The notes under the pieces: generated by a model
Seen by the model: the letters and a program-made list of their open reading frames with translations, nothing else
Told to the model about the DNA's origin: nothing
Databases searched by the model: none
Assembly (NCBI RefSeq): GCF_018398875.1
Contig: NZ_JAGWDK010000012.1
Location: 62,001 to 126,000, forward strand
Direction of reading: 5' to 3'
DNA length: 64,000 nucleotides
DNA from: Bradyrhizobium sp. sGM-13
GTDB lineage: Bacteria; Pseudomonadota; Alphaproteobacteria; Rhizobiales; Xanthobacteraceae
Position numbers and translations under genes: made by a program
Shown: piece after piece, positions 8,444 through 18,053 of the stretch
Numbering within the stretch: the first letter of the stretch is position 1
How the letters are laid out: every line of letters begins with the position of its first letter

Positions 8444-8559
8444 AAGATGACCTTGTCATGCAAGCGAGGGAACCGCAGCCATAGCGAAAGCGCAGGCCGC
8501 GCGAAAGGCGGGCCGACGCGTTTTGACCGTCAATTGCGGCGGTTTGGTAGCGGGTAACC

Positions 8560-9075
8560 CTACTGTTCCAGCACCATTCGGCCGTTGGCGTATTCGAAGC
8601 GCTTCAGCTTCGACAGGAACGACAGGCCGAGCAGGTTCTCCGAAAGCGCTTCGTCCGGCAGCACCACGGCGTCGACATCGCGCACCACGAGGCCGCCGAG
8701 TTCGATCATCGCAAGCCGCGTGCGCGCGGCTTTGATGGTGCCGTTGGCGGTGGTGACGGTCGCATTATAGTCGCTGCGCGAGGGACGCAGGCCGAAGCGG
8801 GCCGCCGACTTTTCGTTCAGCGCCACCAGCGAGGCGCCGGTGTCGACCATGAAGTTGATGCGTTGCCCATCGATGCGGCCATCGGCCTGGAAATGGCCGC
8901 GCGCATCGCGGGGAATGTCGAGGCTGCGGCCTGAGGCTTGCGCGACCGTTTGCAGGGGAGCTTTTTGAGGCGACGTGCTGACGGAGGCCGAGGCCGGCGA
9001 CATCTTGTCTGCCATCTGCGCCATGTAGGTGCCGAGGCCGACCAGGACGGCGGCAAGGATCATCAGGTTACGCAT
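8560..9075 (-). CDS. retropepsin-like aspartic protease, TIGR02281-type, membrane-anchored
   Basis: A 171-residue protein with one N-terminal membrane segment (LMILAAVLVGLGTYMAQM) and a single retropepsin-like domain. The active-site motif is FMVDTGASLVALN; the second conserved element is GLSFLSKLKRFEYANGRM. One catalytic Asp per chain means it must work as a dimer in the periplasm. The natural substrate of this family is not established. A GTG directly precedes the ATG; I chose the ATG at 9075. Confidence 0.9.
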   Translation of the reverse strand: MRNLMILAAVLVGLGTYMAQMADKMSPASASVSTSPQKAPLQTVAQASGRSLDIPRDARGHFQADGRIDGQRINFMVDTGASLVALNEKSAARFGLRPSRSDYNATVTTANGTIKAARTRLAMIELGGLVVRDVDAVVLPDEALSENLLGLSFLSKLKRFEYANGRMVLEQ

Positions 9076-9200
9076 CACGCCACACTCGATTCCAGACCGC
9101 CGATATCACCACGCCAGCCGCGCAACCGCGACTAACGGCGATGACCGGGCCCGTCATTTTGACGAAAAGGATGAGTGAAGTGTTAACGGGCTGCTCTTGA

Positions 9201-9340
9201 ACCTCGCCTCGCTCTTTGCGGGAGAGGTCGGATCGCGCTTGCGATCCGGGTGAGGGGAGGTACAGGTCTGTCGATAGAGATCAGCTCGCGGATGGAGCCC
9301 CTCACCCCACCCCTCTCCCCGCGAAGAGCGGGCAGAGAGT
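9201..9340. repeat. intergenic palindromic repeat, family B (copy 1)
   Basis: The unit reads GCGGGAGAGGTCGGATCGCG..CGATCCGGGTGAGGGG and then, after about 45 bases, CCCCTCACCCC..CCTCTCCCCGCGAAGAGCGGG in the opposite sense. Related units sit at 17801 and 52201. It fills the gap between the protease gene and the hrpB stop. Confidence 0.75.
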
Positions 9341-9349
9341 TAGGATTTC

Positions 9350-11833
9350 TCACGTCCCGCGCGGCTTGACCCGGCGGGTCGGCAGCGCGGTGGCCGGGTC
9401 TTCCGGCCAGGGGTGGCGGGGATAACGGCCGCGCAGGTCGGAACGCACGGCAGCATAGCTGCCGCGCCAGAAGCCTGGAAGGTCGCGCGTCACCTGCACC
9501 GGGCGTTGCGCCGGGGACAGCAATTCGAGTACCAGCGGCACCTTGCCTTTGGCGATGGAAGGATGGGTATTAAGCCCGAACAGTTCCTGCAGGCGCACCG
9601 CAATGGTCGGGCCCTGCTCGGCCTCATAGTCGATCGCGAGCATGGTGCCGGTCGGAGCCTCGAAATGCATCGGCGCCTCGCGCTCCAGCCGCGCGCGCAA
9701 TTCCCATGGCAACAGCGTCATCAGCGCGTCCGAGAGATCGCCGGGGGAAAAATCCTTCAGCGAGCTCTTGCCGTAGAGCGCGGGCACCAGCCAGTTCTCG
9801 GCTTGGGCTGCCAGCGCAGCATCCGACAGGTCGGGCCAGCTCTCACCTTCCGCCTTGCGCAGGAACATCACGCGGTCGCGCCATTGCTTCAGGGATTTCG
9901 ACCATGGCAGCTTATCGAGCCCGGCGGCGACCAAGCCCGCAGCGAAGATGCGTGCGGTCTCTGTCGACGGCGACAGCGCCATCGGCGCTTCCGACAGCGT
10001 GATTGCGTGCAGCGTCCGCTTGCGACGCGCACGCAGCGCCATCGCGCCGCGATCGAACGAAATCTCTTCGGTGCTTTCGATCTGGTCGGCGAAATGCGAT
10101 TCGATATCGCCTTGCGCGATCGGTGCTGCCAGCAGAATGCGTCCCTGGGCTGCGGTGCCGGTCAGTTCGGCGACCGCAATATAGGGCGCGCGCGCCAGCG
10201 ACGAGGTTTGCTCGACGGCAGCGCCACGGCCGTTGGCGAGCACGAAACTGCCGTTGCCGCGATTGCGGGCGATCCGATCGGGAAAAGCAAGCGCGAGCAT
10301 GACGCCTGTTGAAAGTTCGTCGTCAGGCAGGCGAAGCTGTTTGGGCTCGTTCGATGACACCTGCTGGGCCCAGCGCTGTGCGAGGCTGCGCGCGCTGGAA
10401 GCACGCGGCGAGCGGTCACGGCGGAACTGATCGAGCCTGACATCGAGATCGACGCTGTCGCCGCCGAGGCCGCGCTCGGTGAGAACAGCGGCGATTTCGG
10501 CGGCCTCTTCGCCGGCACCTAGCCGATGCGAATCCACGATCATGCGCGCCAGCCGCGGCGGCAGCGCCAGAGCCCGCAGGCTCTTGCCCTCTGCGGTGAT
10601 GCGGCCGTCACTATCGAGAGCGCCGAGTTCGAGCAACAAGCTGTCCGCTTCCTTCAGCGCCGGCGCCGGCGGGGGATCGAGAAACGCCAGCGTCGCCGGA
10701 TCGCGGACGCCCCATTGCGCGAGATCGAGCACCAGCGACGATAGATCGGCCGAGAGAATTTCGGGCTGGGTGTAGGCGGCGAGCGACGCCGTTTGCGGTT
10801 CGTCCCACAGCCGGTAGCACACGCCGGGCTCGGTGCGGCCGGCGCGGCCGCGGCGCTGATCGACCGCGGCGCGCGAGGCGCGCACGGTCTCGAGCCGCGT
10901 CAGGCCGATATCGGGCTCGTAGCGCGGCACCCGCGCCAGGCCGGAATCGACGACGATGCGGACGCCCTCGATGGTGAGCGAAGTCTCGGCGATCGAAGTC
11001 GCCAGCACGACTTTGCGTTGCCCCTTCGGTGCCGGCGCGATGGCGCGGTCCTGCACGGTGGCCTCCAGCGCGCCAAACAGCGGCACGATCTCGACGCTCG
11101 CATCATGAATCCGCTCACCAAGAAAATTCTGCGTGCGGCGGATTTCGGCAGCGCCCGGCAGAAACGCCAACACCGAGCCGGGATCGGCGCGCAGCGCGGT
11201 CGCGATCGCATCCGCCATCTGCCGCTCGATGGGTGCGTCCGCCTTGCGGCCGAGATAACGCGTCTCCACCGGAAAAGCGCGGCCTTCGCTAGCAATCACT
11301 GGTGCATCGCCGAGCAACTTGCCGACCCTTGCGCCGTCGAGTGTCGCCGACATCACGAGGATGCGCAGGTCCTCGCGCAGGCCGGTCTGCGCATCGCGGG
11401 CGAGCGCGAGCCCCAGATCGGCGTCGAGCGAACGCTCGTGAAATTCGTCGAACAGCACGGCACCAACGCCGTTCAACTCGGGATCATCGAGAATCTGGCG
11501 TGAAAAGATTCCCTCGGTGACCACCTCGATCCGGGTCGCGCGCGAGATCTTGGAACCGAAGCGGACGCGATAGCCGACGGTCTCCCCTGCCCGCTCGCCG
11601 AGCGTGCGCGCCATTCGTTCGGCGCTGGCCCGCGCCGCGATCCGCCGCGGCTCCAGCATGATGACCTTTTTGTCCTTCAGCCAGGGCGCATCGAGCAGCG
11701 CCAGCGGCACCCGCGTGGTCTTGCCGGCCCCGGGAGGGGCTACCAGCACCGCGGTATTGTTTGCCGAAAGCGTACGCCCGAGCTCTTCGAGCACCGCGTC
11801 GATCGGGAGAGGTGTGTCGAATGTAAGAGGCAA
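9350..11833 (-). CDS. hrpB: ATP-dependent helicase HrpB
   Basis: A DEAH-box helicase of the HrpA/HrpB group; the cellular role of HrpB is poorly defined, probably RNA related. The 827 residues show Walker A APPGAGKTT (about 33-41), motif II written DEFH (VLFDEFHERSLDADLG), motif III VMSATLDG, motif VI DQRRGRAGRTEPG, then helicase-associated and HrpB C-terminal domains (PVQVTRDLPGFWRGSYAAV near the end). The start codon is TTG, preceded by GATGAGAGATA. The length equals typical HrpB proteins of about 820 residues. Confidence 0.95.
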   Translation of the reverse strand: MPLTFDTPLPIDAVLEELGRTLSANNTAVLVAPPGAGKTTRVPLALLDAPWLKDKKVIMLEPRRIAARASAERMARTLGERAGETVGYRVRFGSKISRATRIEVVTEGIFSRQILDDPELNGVGAVLFDEFHERSLDADLGLALARDAQTGLREDLRILVMSATLDGARVGKLLGDAPVIASEGRAFPVETRYLGRKADAPIERQMADAIATALRADPGSVLAFLPGAAEIRRTQNFLGERIHDASVEIVPLFGALEATVQDRAIAPAPKGQRKVVLATSIAETSLTIEGVRIVVDSGLARVPRYEPDIGLTRLETVRASRAAVDQRRGRAGRTEPGVCYRLWDEPQTASLAAYTQPEILSADLSSLVLDLAQWGVRDPATLAFLDPPPAPALKEADSLLLELGALDSDGRITAEGKSLRALALPPRLARMIVDSHRLGAGEEAAEIAAVLTERGLGGDSVDLDVRLDQFRRDRSPRASSARSLAQRWAQQVSSNEPKQLRLPDDELSTGVMLALAFPDRIARNRGNGSFVLANGRGAAVEQTSSLARAPYIAVAELTGTAAQGRILLAAPIAQGDIESHFADQIESTEEISFDRGAMALRARRKRTLHAITLSEAPMALSPSTETARIFAAGLVAAGLDKLPWSKSLKQWRDRVMFLRKAEGESWPDLSDAALAAQAENWLVPALYGKSSLKDFSPGDLSDALMTLLPWELRARLEREAPMHFEAPTGTMLAIDYEAEQGPTIAVRLQELFGLNTHPSIAKGKVPLVLELLSPAQRPVQVTRDLPGFWRGSYAAVRSDLRGRYPRHPWPEDPATALPTRRVKPRGT

Positions 11834-11867
11834 TATCTCTCATCCGTCATCACCAGCCTTGTGCGCA

Positions 11868-11959
11868 ATGGGGCGCTGGAGCGGGTGATCCAGTAAATGC
11901 AAACGCTACTGATTACGAAGACCTTGCGTACTGGATACCCGCCTGCGCGGGGCATGACA
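11868..11959. repeat. intergenic palindromic repeat, family A (copy 3)
   Basis: It keeps GAGCGGGTGATCCAGTA on one side and GTACTGGATACCCGCCTGCG on the other, with a variable centre. The hairpins are weaker than in copies 1 and 4. It lies between hrpB and the UDP-glucose dehydrogenase gene. Confidence 0.6.
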
Positions 11960-11972
11960 ACTGTGGTTGCGG

Positions 11973-13289
11973 CTACACCTTCGGCTCAGGCGCCCGTCCG
12001 ACACTCTCATACGTAAAGCCCTGGGCGGCCATGTCCTCGGGGCGGTAGATGTTGCGCAGGTCGACCACGATGGGATGCGCCATTTCATTCTTCAGGCGCT
12101 CCAGATCAAGCGCCCGGAACTGGACCCACTCGGTGACGATCACCAGCGCATCGGCGCCGCGCGCGCATTCGTAAGGGTCAGTGCAATATTCGATCTCGGG
12201 CAGTTCCTTCTTCGCCTGCTCCATGCCCACCGGATCGTGCGCGCGGACTTTCGCGCCCATGTCGAGCAGGCCGGTGACGAGCGGAATCGACGGCGCCTCG
12301 CGCATGTCGTCGGTGTCGGGCTTGAAGGTGAGGCCGAGCACCGCCACCGTCTTGCCGCGCAGGCCGCCGGTTGCATTGGAAACCTTGCGCGCCATCGCCC
12401 GCTTTCTGATGTCGTTGACGCCGAGCACGGCCTCGACGATGCGCAGTTGCACGTCATGATCCTGCGCGATCTTGACCAGCGCGCGGGTATCCTTCGGAAA
12501 GCAGGAGCCGCCGAAGCCCGGGCCGGCATGCAGGAATTTTGAGCCGATGCGGTTGTCGAGCCCGATGCCGCGCGCGACTTGCTGCACATCGGCGCCGACT
12601 TTTTCCGAGAGATCGGCAATCTCGTTGATAAAGGTGATCTTGGTGGCGAGGAACGCGTTGGCCGCGTATTTGATCAGTTCGGCGGTGCGACGCGCCGTGA
12701 ACATCAACGGCGCCTGGTTGAGCGACAGCGGCCGGTAGACATCGCCGAGCACCTTGCGCCCGCGTTCGTCGTCGGTCCCGACCACGATACGGTCAGGGAA
12801 TTTGAAGTCGCGGATCGCGGCGCCCTCGCGCAAAAATTCCGGATTGGAGGCGACCACAACGTCGGCCGATGGATTGGCCTCGCGGATCAACCGTTCGACC
12901 TCATCGCCAGTGCCGACCGGCACGGTCGATTTGGTCACCACCACCGTGAAGCCCGACAGCACGGCTGCGATCTCGCGCGCGGCGCTGTAGACGTAAGTGA
13001 GATCGGCATGGCCATCGCCGCGCCGCGAGGGCGTTCCGACCGCAATGAACACGGCGTCGGCTTCCGCCACCGGCGCGCTCAGGTCGGTGGTGAAATCCAG
13101 CCGCTTGGCCTTGACGTTGGAGGCCACCAGCGCGTCGAGCCCGGGCTCGAAAATCGGGATCTCACCTCGGCGCAGGGCTTCGATCTTGCCGGCGTCCTTG
13201 TCCACGCAGGTAACCTGGTGGCCGAAATCGGCAAAGCAGGCGCCGGATACCAGCCCCACATAGCCCGTGCCAATCATGGCGATTCGCAT
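11973..13289 (-). CDS. ugd: UDP-glucose 6-dehydrogenase
   Basis: Oxidises UDP-glucose to UDP-glucuronate with two NAD+, a precursor for exopolysaccharide, capsule and LPS sugars. The 438 residues start with the NAD-binding motif IGTGYVGLVSGACFADFGH, contain the catalytic cysteine loop GFGGSCFPKD (Cys near 263), and end with the UDP-binding C-terminal domain (NATGGLRGKTVAVLGLTFKP ... VVDLRNIYRP). Length and motifs are standard for bacterial UGDs. It is transcribed away from the acyltransferase gene, with about 180 bases between them. Confidence 0.95.
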   Translation of the reverse strand: MRIAMIGTGYVGLVSGACFADFGHQVTCVDKDAGKIEALRRGEIPIFEPGLDALVASNVKAKRLDFTTDLSAPVAEADAVFIAVGTPSRRGDGHADLTYVYSAAREIAAVLSGFTVVVTKSTVPVGTGDEVERLIREANPSADVVVASNPEFLREGAAIRDFKFPDRIVVGTDDERGRKVLGDVYRPLSLNQAPLMFTARRTAELIKYAANAFLATKITFINEIADLSEKVGADVQQVARGIGLDNRIGSKFLHAGPGFGGSCFPKDTRALVKIAQDHDVQLRIVEAVLGVNDIRKRAMARKVSNATGGLRGKTVAVLGLTFKPDTDDMREAPSIPLVTGLLDMGAKVRAHDPVGMEQAKKELPEIEYCTDPYECARGADALVIVTEWVQFRALDLERLKNEMAHPIVVDLRNIYRPEDMAAQGFTYESVGRAPEPKV

Positions 13290-13469
13290 GAAAACAATCC
13301 GTATTTGATGGTTAACGCCAATCCCGATTTTGCGGGCGTCTTAGAGCATTTTTCATCAAAGGGGAAACCGGAAAAAGCGCCCGATCCTGGCATGTGCTTT
13401 GTATGGATAAAGAAGAAAGCAACGGATCGGGCCGAAGATGCGGCCGCCTCGCGCCGAAAAGGGACACCG

Positions 13470-14522
13470 ATGACTTCAAACGGTACATCCGCCGTCACGG
13501 AACGCTCCACCCGCATCGACTGGGTGGACTACGCCAAGGGCATCTGCATCGTCATGGTGGTGATGATGCATTCGGTTCTGGGGGTCGAAGCGGCGGCCGG
13601 CCAGACCGGCTTCATGCATGCGTTCGTGATGTTCGCAAAACCGTTCCGGATGCCGGACTTCTTCCTGATTTCGGGCCTGTTTCTTGCCATTGTCATCGAC
13701 CGTGACTGGCGCACCTATCTCGATCGCAAGGTCCTGCACTTCGCTTATTTTTATGTGCTGTGGGTGACGATCCAGTTCGGCTTCAAGGCTCCTGGCTTCG
13801 CCGCTGAATCGGGTTGGCGGCATGTCGGATTCATGTATCTGGGATCCTTCATCGAGCCGTTCGGCACGCTGTGGTTCATTTATTTGTTGCCGGTGTTCTT
13901 CGTTGTCACAAAACTGTTGCGTGGCGTCCCGCCGCTTGCGATCTGGCTCGCGGCCGCGGCGCTCGAGATGGCGCATATCACGACCGGCTGGACCGTGATC
14001 GACGAATTCTGCGGGCGTTTCGTCTATTTCTATTCCGGCTACCTATTTGCCAATTACGTGTTCGCGTTGTCGGACCGCGCGCGGGCGCGCCCGGCCCTCG
14101 CACTCGTGGGCGTCGCGTTGTGGACGCTCGTCAACGGCGCGCTGGTCGTATCCGGCTTTGACGAATGGCCGCTCGTGTCGCTGGCACTCGGCTTTGCGGG
14201 CGCCGGCGCCATTATCGTCATGGGCACGCTGCTGGCGCGCATGCAGTGGCTGAACTCCCTGCGCTATTGCGGCGAGCATTCCATCGTCATCTACCTCGCC
14301 TTCTTCCTGCCGATGGCAGTGACCCGAACGCTGCTTTTGAAGACCGGCCTGATCGCTGATATCGGGATGGTCTCGCTGATCGTGACGGTTGCAGGCGTCG
14401 CGGGAGCGGTGGTGATCTGGCGCCTGGCACTGGCGCTGCGGGCGAACTTCCTGTTCGAGCGCCCGGCTGCGTTCTGGATCGTGCCGAAAAAAGCCGCACC
14501 GGCACTGCAGCCGGCGGAGTAA
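13470..14522 (+). CDS. acyltransferase-3 family membrane protein
   Basis: A 350-residue integral membrane protein with around ten hydrophobic segments. The N-terminus RIDWVDYAKGICIVMVVMMH is the signature of the acyltransferase-3 (OafA/NodX-like) family, with the conserved histidine in helix 1. Such proteins move acyl groups, often acetyl, onto sugars of exopolysaccharide, O-antigen or periplasmic glucans. The substrate here is unknown; the divergent ugd gene hints at surface polysaccharide. The frame is open far upstream (to 12579), but that part is antisense to ugd, so the ATG at 13470 is taken. Confidence 0.9.
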   Translation: MTSNGTSAVTERSTRIDWVDYAKGICIVMVVMMHSVLGVEAAAGQTGFMHAFVMFAKPFRMPDFFLISGLFLAIVIDRDWRTYLDRKVLHFAYFYVLWVTIQFGFKAPGFAAESGWRHVGFMYLGSFIEPFGTLWFIYLLPVFFVVTKLLRGVPPLAIWLAAAALEMAHITTGWTVIDEFCGRFVYFYSGYLFANYVFALSDRARARPALALVGVALWTLVNGALVVSGFDEWPLVSLALGFAGAGAIIVMGTLLARMQWLNSLRYCGEHSIVIYLAFFLPMAVTRTLLLKTGLIADIGMVSLIVTVAGVAGAVVIWRLALALRANFLFERPAAFWIVPKKAAPALQPAE

Positions 14523-14528
14523 TCTCTA

Positions 14529-14654
14529 TCGTCGTCCCTGCGCACGCAGGGACCCACAACCACCGCTCCCCGCGGTTACATCGGCTATCGCCCCGGCCCA
14601 GTACAAAACTACTCTCCGGGATTATGGGTCCCTGCGTGTGCAGGGACGACGAAA
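14529..14654. repeat. intergenic palindromic repeat, family H (full copy)
   Basis: Two inverted arms, TCGTCGTCCCTGCGCACG and TGTGCAGGGACGACGA, bracket about 90 bases; each arm also contains its own short hairpin (CCCTGCG-CACGCAGGG). A half copy is at 74-110. It lies between the acyltransferase gene and polA. Confidence 0.7.
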
Positions 14655-14728
14655 ATTGGCTGTGCGGCAATCCCAAATTACCGCCCCTCAAGGCTGTCAT
14701 TCCGCGCAAAAATCCCTAAATTTCGGCC

Positions 14729-17700
14729 ATGCCGAAATCAGCCCCCAAAGCCGCCGCGAAACCTGCTCCCGCCAAAACGCCTGCCAAGGCGCCCGCCAAA
14801 GCCCCTGCCAAGGGCGACCATGTCTTCCTGGTCGACGGTTCCGGCTACATTTTCCGCGCCTATCACGCGCTGCCGCCCTTGAACCGCAAATCCGACGGGC
14901 TGCAGGTCAATGCCGTGCTCGGCTTCTGCAATATGCTGTGGAAGCTGCTCCGCGAAATGCCCGAGGATAATAAGCCGACGCATCTGGCGGTCGTGTTCGA
15001 TAAATCGGAGATCACGTTCCGCAACAAGCTCTATCCCGATTACAAGGCGCACCGGACAGCGGCGCCGGACGATCTGATCCCGCAATTCGCGTTGATCCGC
15101 GAGGCGGTGCGCGCGTTCGATCTGCCCTGCCTGGAACAGGTCGGCTTCGAGGCCGACGACCTGATCGCGACCTATGTCCGCATTGCCTGCGAGCGCGGCG
15201 CCACCGCCACCATCGTGTCCTCGGACAAGGATCTGATGCAGCTCGTGACCGACTGCGTCACCATGTACGACACCATGAAGGACCGGCGCCTCGGGGTCGC
15301 CGAGGTGATCGAGAAATTCGGCGTTCCGCCGGAAAAGGTCGTCGAGGTGCAGGCGTTGGCCGGCGATTCCACCGACAACGTGCCGGGTGTACCCGGCATC
15401 GGCGTCAAGACCGCAGCACAACTGATCGTCGAATATGGCGACCTGGAAACGCTGCTGCAGCGCGCCGGCGAGATCAAGCAGCCGAAACGGCGCGAGGCGC
15501 TGATCGAGAACGCCGAGAAGGCGCGGATCTCGCGGCAACTGGTGTTGCTCGACGACAAGGTCGATCTCGAAGTGCCGCTCGACGACCTTGCCGTGCACGA
15601 GCCGGATGCGCGCAAGCTGATCGCATTCCTGAAAGCGATGGAATTCTCCACACTTACCCGCCGTGTCGCCGAATATTCGCAAGTAGATCCCGCCGATATC
15701 GAGCCGGATGCCGGCAACAAGAGCGGCGCCAGTGTCTTCGCGGTGCCGCCCTCGGGCAAGAAGCCGGAGGGCTATGAAGGCGCGACGTTGGATAGTCCTC
15801 CCGCCGGCAAAGCTGGCCCCGCGCCGGGCAAGACCGGCGGCGACAAGCAGGACAAGGCGGCGAGCCACAAGGGTACGCCGATATCGCTGGCCGCGGTCCG
15901 CGCAGAGGCCGCGCGAAAACTGCCGGTCGATCGGACCAAGTACCAGACCATCCGCACGTTCGATGAGCTCAATGCCTGGGTTGCGCGGGCCTATGACGCC
16001 GGCACGTTTGCGATCGTCGCCAAGGCGAGCTCGGACGATCCAATGCAGGCCGACATCTGCGGCATCGCGCTGGCGCTGGCGCCAAACGACGCCTGCTATC
16101 TTCCACTCACGCACAAGCAATCGGGCGGCGGCGCTGGCCTGTTCGATGCTGGCCTCGCGCCGGACCAGATCACGGCCGCCGAGGCGCTGGCGGCGCTGCA
16201 GCCGCTGTTGGAATCGCCGGGCATTCTCAAGATCGGCTTCGACATCAAGTTCAGCGCCGTGATGCTGGCGCAGCACGGCGTCACCCTGTGCAACGTCGAC
16301 GACGCGCAATTGATGTCGTACGCGCTCGACGCCGGACGCAATTCACATGCGCTGGGCTCGCTCGCCGAACGTTGGTTCGGCCATGCTGTGATCGGCGAAA
16401 GCGAGCTAATCGGCAACGGCAAGAGCAAGCTCACGTTCGACCAGGTGGCAATTGACAAGGCGACCGCGTATTCAGCCGAAAGCGCCGACGTGATCCTGCG
16501 GCTGCATCGCGTGCTCAAACCGCGCCTCGCCGCTGAGCACATGATGACGGTCTATGAGACCCTGGAGCGGCCGCTGGTCACCGTGCTGGCGCGGATGGAG
16601 CGGCGCGGCATCTCGATTGACCGCCAGGTGCTGTCGCGGCTGTCGGGCGATTTCGCCCAGACCGCGGCGCGCGTCGAGGCCGAGTTGCAGGAGATCGCCG
16701 GCGAGCCGATCAATGTCGGCAGCCCCAAGCAGATCGGCGACATCATCTTCGGCAAGATGGGAATCCCCGGCGGCACCAAGACCAAGACCGGCGCGTGGTC
16801 GACCTCGGCGCAGATCCTCGACGAACTCGCCGAACAGGGTCATGAATTCCCGAAGAAAATTCTGGAGTGGCGGCAGGTCTCGAAACTGAAATCGACCTAT
16901 ACCGACGCGCTGCCAAATTACGTGCATCCGCAGACCCACCGCGTGCACACGACCTATGCGCTGGCTGCGACCACCACGGGGCGGCTGTCGTCGAACGAGC
17001 CGAACCTGCAGAACATTCCGGTTCGTACCGAGGACGGCCGCAAGATCCGCCGCGCCTTTATCGCAACGCCGGGCCACAAGCTGGTGTCGGCGGATTATTC
17101 GCAGATCGAATTGCGGCTGTTGGCCGAGATTGCGGACATCCCCGTTTTGAAGCAGGCGTTCCGCGACGGGCTCGACATTCACGCCATGACGGCGTCCGAA
17201 ATGTTCGGCGTGCCGATCAAGGACATGCCGGGCGAAGTGCGGCGGCGCGCGAAGGCGATCAATTTCGGCATCATCTACGGCATCTCGGCATTCGGCCTTG
17301 CCAACCAGCTCGGCATCGCCCGCGAGGAAGCCTCCGCCTACATCAAAAAGTACTTCGAGCGATTCCCGGGCATCCGCGCCTACATGGACGAGACGCGGGA
17401 TTTCTGCCGCACCAACGGCTACGTCACGACGCTATTTGGCCGGAAGATGCACTACCCCGACATCAAAGCCTCCAACGCCTCGATCCGCTCCTTCAACGAG
17501 CGCGCCGCAATCAACGCGCGCCTGCAAGGCACCGCCGCCGACATCATCCGCCGCGCCATGATCCGGATGGAAGATGCGCTGGCGGAGAAGAAGCTGTCGG
17601 CGCAGATGCTGTTGCAGGTGCATGACGAGTTGATCTTCGAGGTGCCCGACGACGAAGTGGCGGCGACGCTGCCGGTCGTGCAGCGCGTGATGCAGGACGC

Positions 17701-17779
17701 GCCGTTCCCGGCGGTCGTGCTCTCGGTGCCGCTGCAGGTGGATGCGCGGGCGGCGAACAATTGGGACGAGGCGCATTGA
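14729..17779 (+). CDS. polA: DNA polymerase I, proofreading site apparently lost
   Basis: Fills gaps and removes RNA primers. The 1016 residues begin with a Lys/Ala/Pro tail (to about 28), then the 5'-3' exonuclease (VDGSGYIFRAYHALPP, GFEADDLIATYV, SSDKDLMQL), a 3'-5' exonuclease-like domain and the polymerase (DYSQIELRLLAEIAD, RRRAKAINFGIIYGIS, QVHDELIFEVP). In the exonuclease-like domain the usual DxE of motif I is VAK (430-432), the NxKYD of motif II is DIKFS (505-509), and the YxxxD of motif III is YSAES (581-585). All four metal ligands are therefore replaced, and proofreading is unlikely. A low-complexity linker lies at about 330-390. Confidence 0.97.
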   Translation: MPKSAPKAAAKPAPAKTPAKAPAKAPAKGDHVFLVDGSGYIFRAYHALPPLNRKSDGLQVNAVLGFCNMLWKLLREMPEDNKPTHLAVVFDKSEITFRNKLYPDYKAHRTAAPDDLIPQFALIREAVRAFDLPCLEQVGFEADDLIATYVRIACERGATATIVSSDKDLMQLVTDCVTMYDTMKDRRLGVAEVIEKFGVPPEKVVEVQALAGDSTDNVPGVPGIGVKTAAQLIVEYGDLETLLQRAGEIKQPKRREALIENAEKARISRQLVLLDDKVDLEVPLDDLAVHEPDARKLIAFLKAMEFSTLTRRVAEYSQVDPADIEPDAGNKSGASVFAVPPSGKKPEGYEGATLDSPPAGKAGPAPGKTGGDKQDKAASHKGTPISLAAVRAEAARKLPVDRTKYQTIRTFDELNAWVARAYDAGTFAIVAKASSDDPMQADICGIALALAPNDACYLPLTHKQSGGGAGLFDAGLAPDQITAAEALAALQPLLESPGILKIGFDIKFSAVMLAQHGVTLCNVDDAQLMSYALDAGRNSHALGSLAERWFGHAVIGESELIGNGKSKLTFDQVAIDKATAYSAESADVILRLHRVLKPRLAAEHMMTVYETLERPLVTVLARMERRGISIDRQVLSRLSGDFAQTAARVEAELQEIAGEPINVGSPKQIGDIIFGKMGIPGGTKTKTGAWSTSAQILDELAEQGHEFPKKILEWRQVSKLKSTYTDALPNYVHPQTHRVHTTYALAATTTGRLSSNEPNLQNIPVRTEDGRKIRRAFIATPGHKLVSADYSQIELRLLAEIADIPVLKQAFRDGLDIHAMTASEMFGVPIKDMPGEVRRRAKAINFGIIYGISAFGLANQLGIAREEASAYIKKYFERFPGIRAYMDETRDFCRTNGYVTTLFGRKMHYPDIKASNASIRSFNERAAINARLQGTAADIIRRAMIRMEDALAEKKLSAQMLLQVHDELIFEVPDDEVAATLPVVQRVMQDAPFPAVVLSVPLQVDARAANNWDEAH

Positions 17780-17800
17780 GAGCTGCTCACGCGGCGCTCC

Positions 17801-17950
17801 TTAACCTCTCCCCGCTTGCGGGGAGAGGTCGGATCGCCTCGGCGATGCGAAGCATCGTCCGATCCGGGTGAGGGGGTACCGGAATCACCGCATGCAGAGC
17901 TCGCGGAGAGAGCCCCTCAGCCTCTCCCCACAAGAGCGGTGCGAGGGAGC
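17801..17950. repeat. intergenic palindromic repeat, family B (copy 2), just after polA
   Basis: Starts with a perfect 11-base hairpin CCTCTCCCCGC-TT-GCGGGGAGAGG (17805-17828), then CGATGC-GAA-GCATCG (about 17842-17856) and CCGGGTGAGGGGG, and ends with GCCCCTCAGCCTCTCCCC. The first hairpin is 25 bases after the polA stop and may help to end or protect the transcript. Confidence 0.75.
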
Positions 17951-18053
17951 GCACCGCCGATGCGGCCTCAGCAAATGTCCTCGGAGCAATATACGAAATG
18001 ACATCGCGGGTTCCCGCACGTTAGAAACATGTACACCCTCCCGCGAGTCTCCC

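Noticed and set aside
7196..8557. 453-codon plus-strand frame opposite the phosphohexomutase gene
   Set aside because: Shadow of a well-supported gene; rich in Arg/His with no motif.
12579..13469. Upstream extension of the acyltransferase frame
   Set aside because: It runs antisense through ugd; the good N-terminal motif starts only after the ATG at 13470.
14738..16309. Long minus-strand open frame (523 codons) opposite polA
   Set aside because: It mirrors the polA coding frame, has no recognisable domain and a composition typical of GC-rich shadows.
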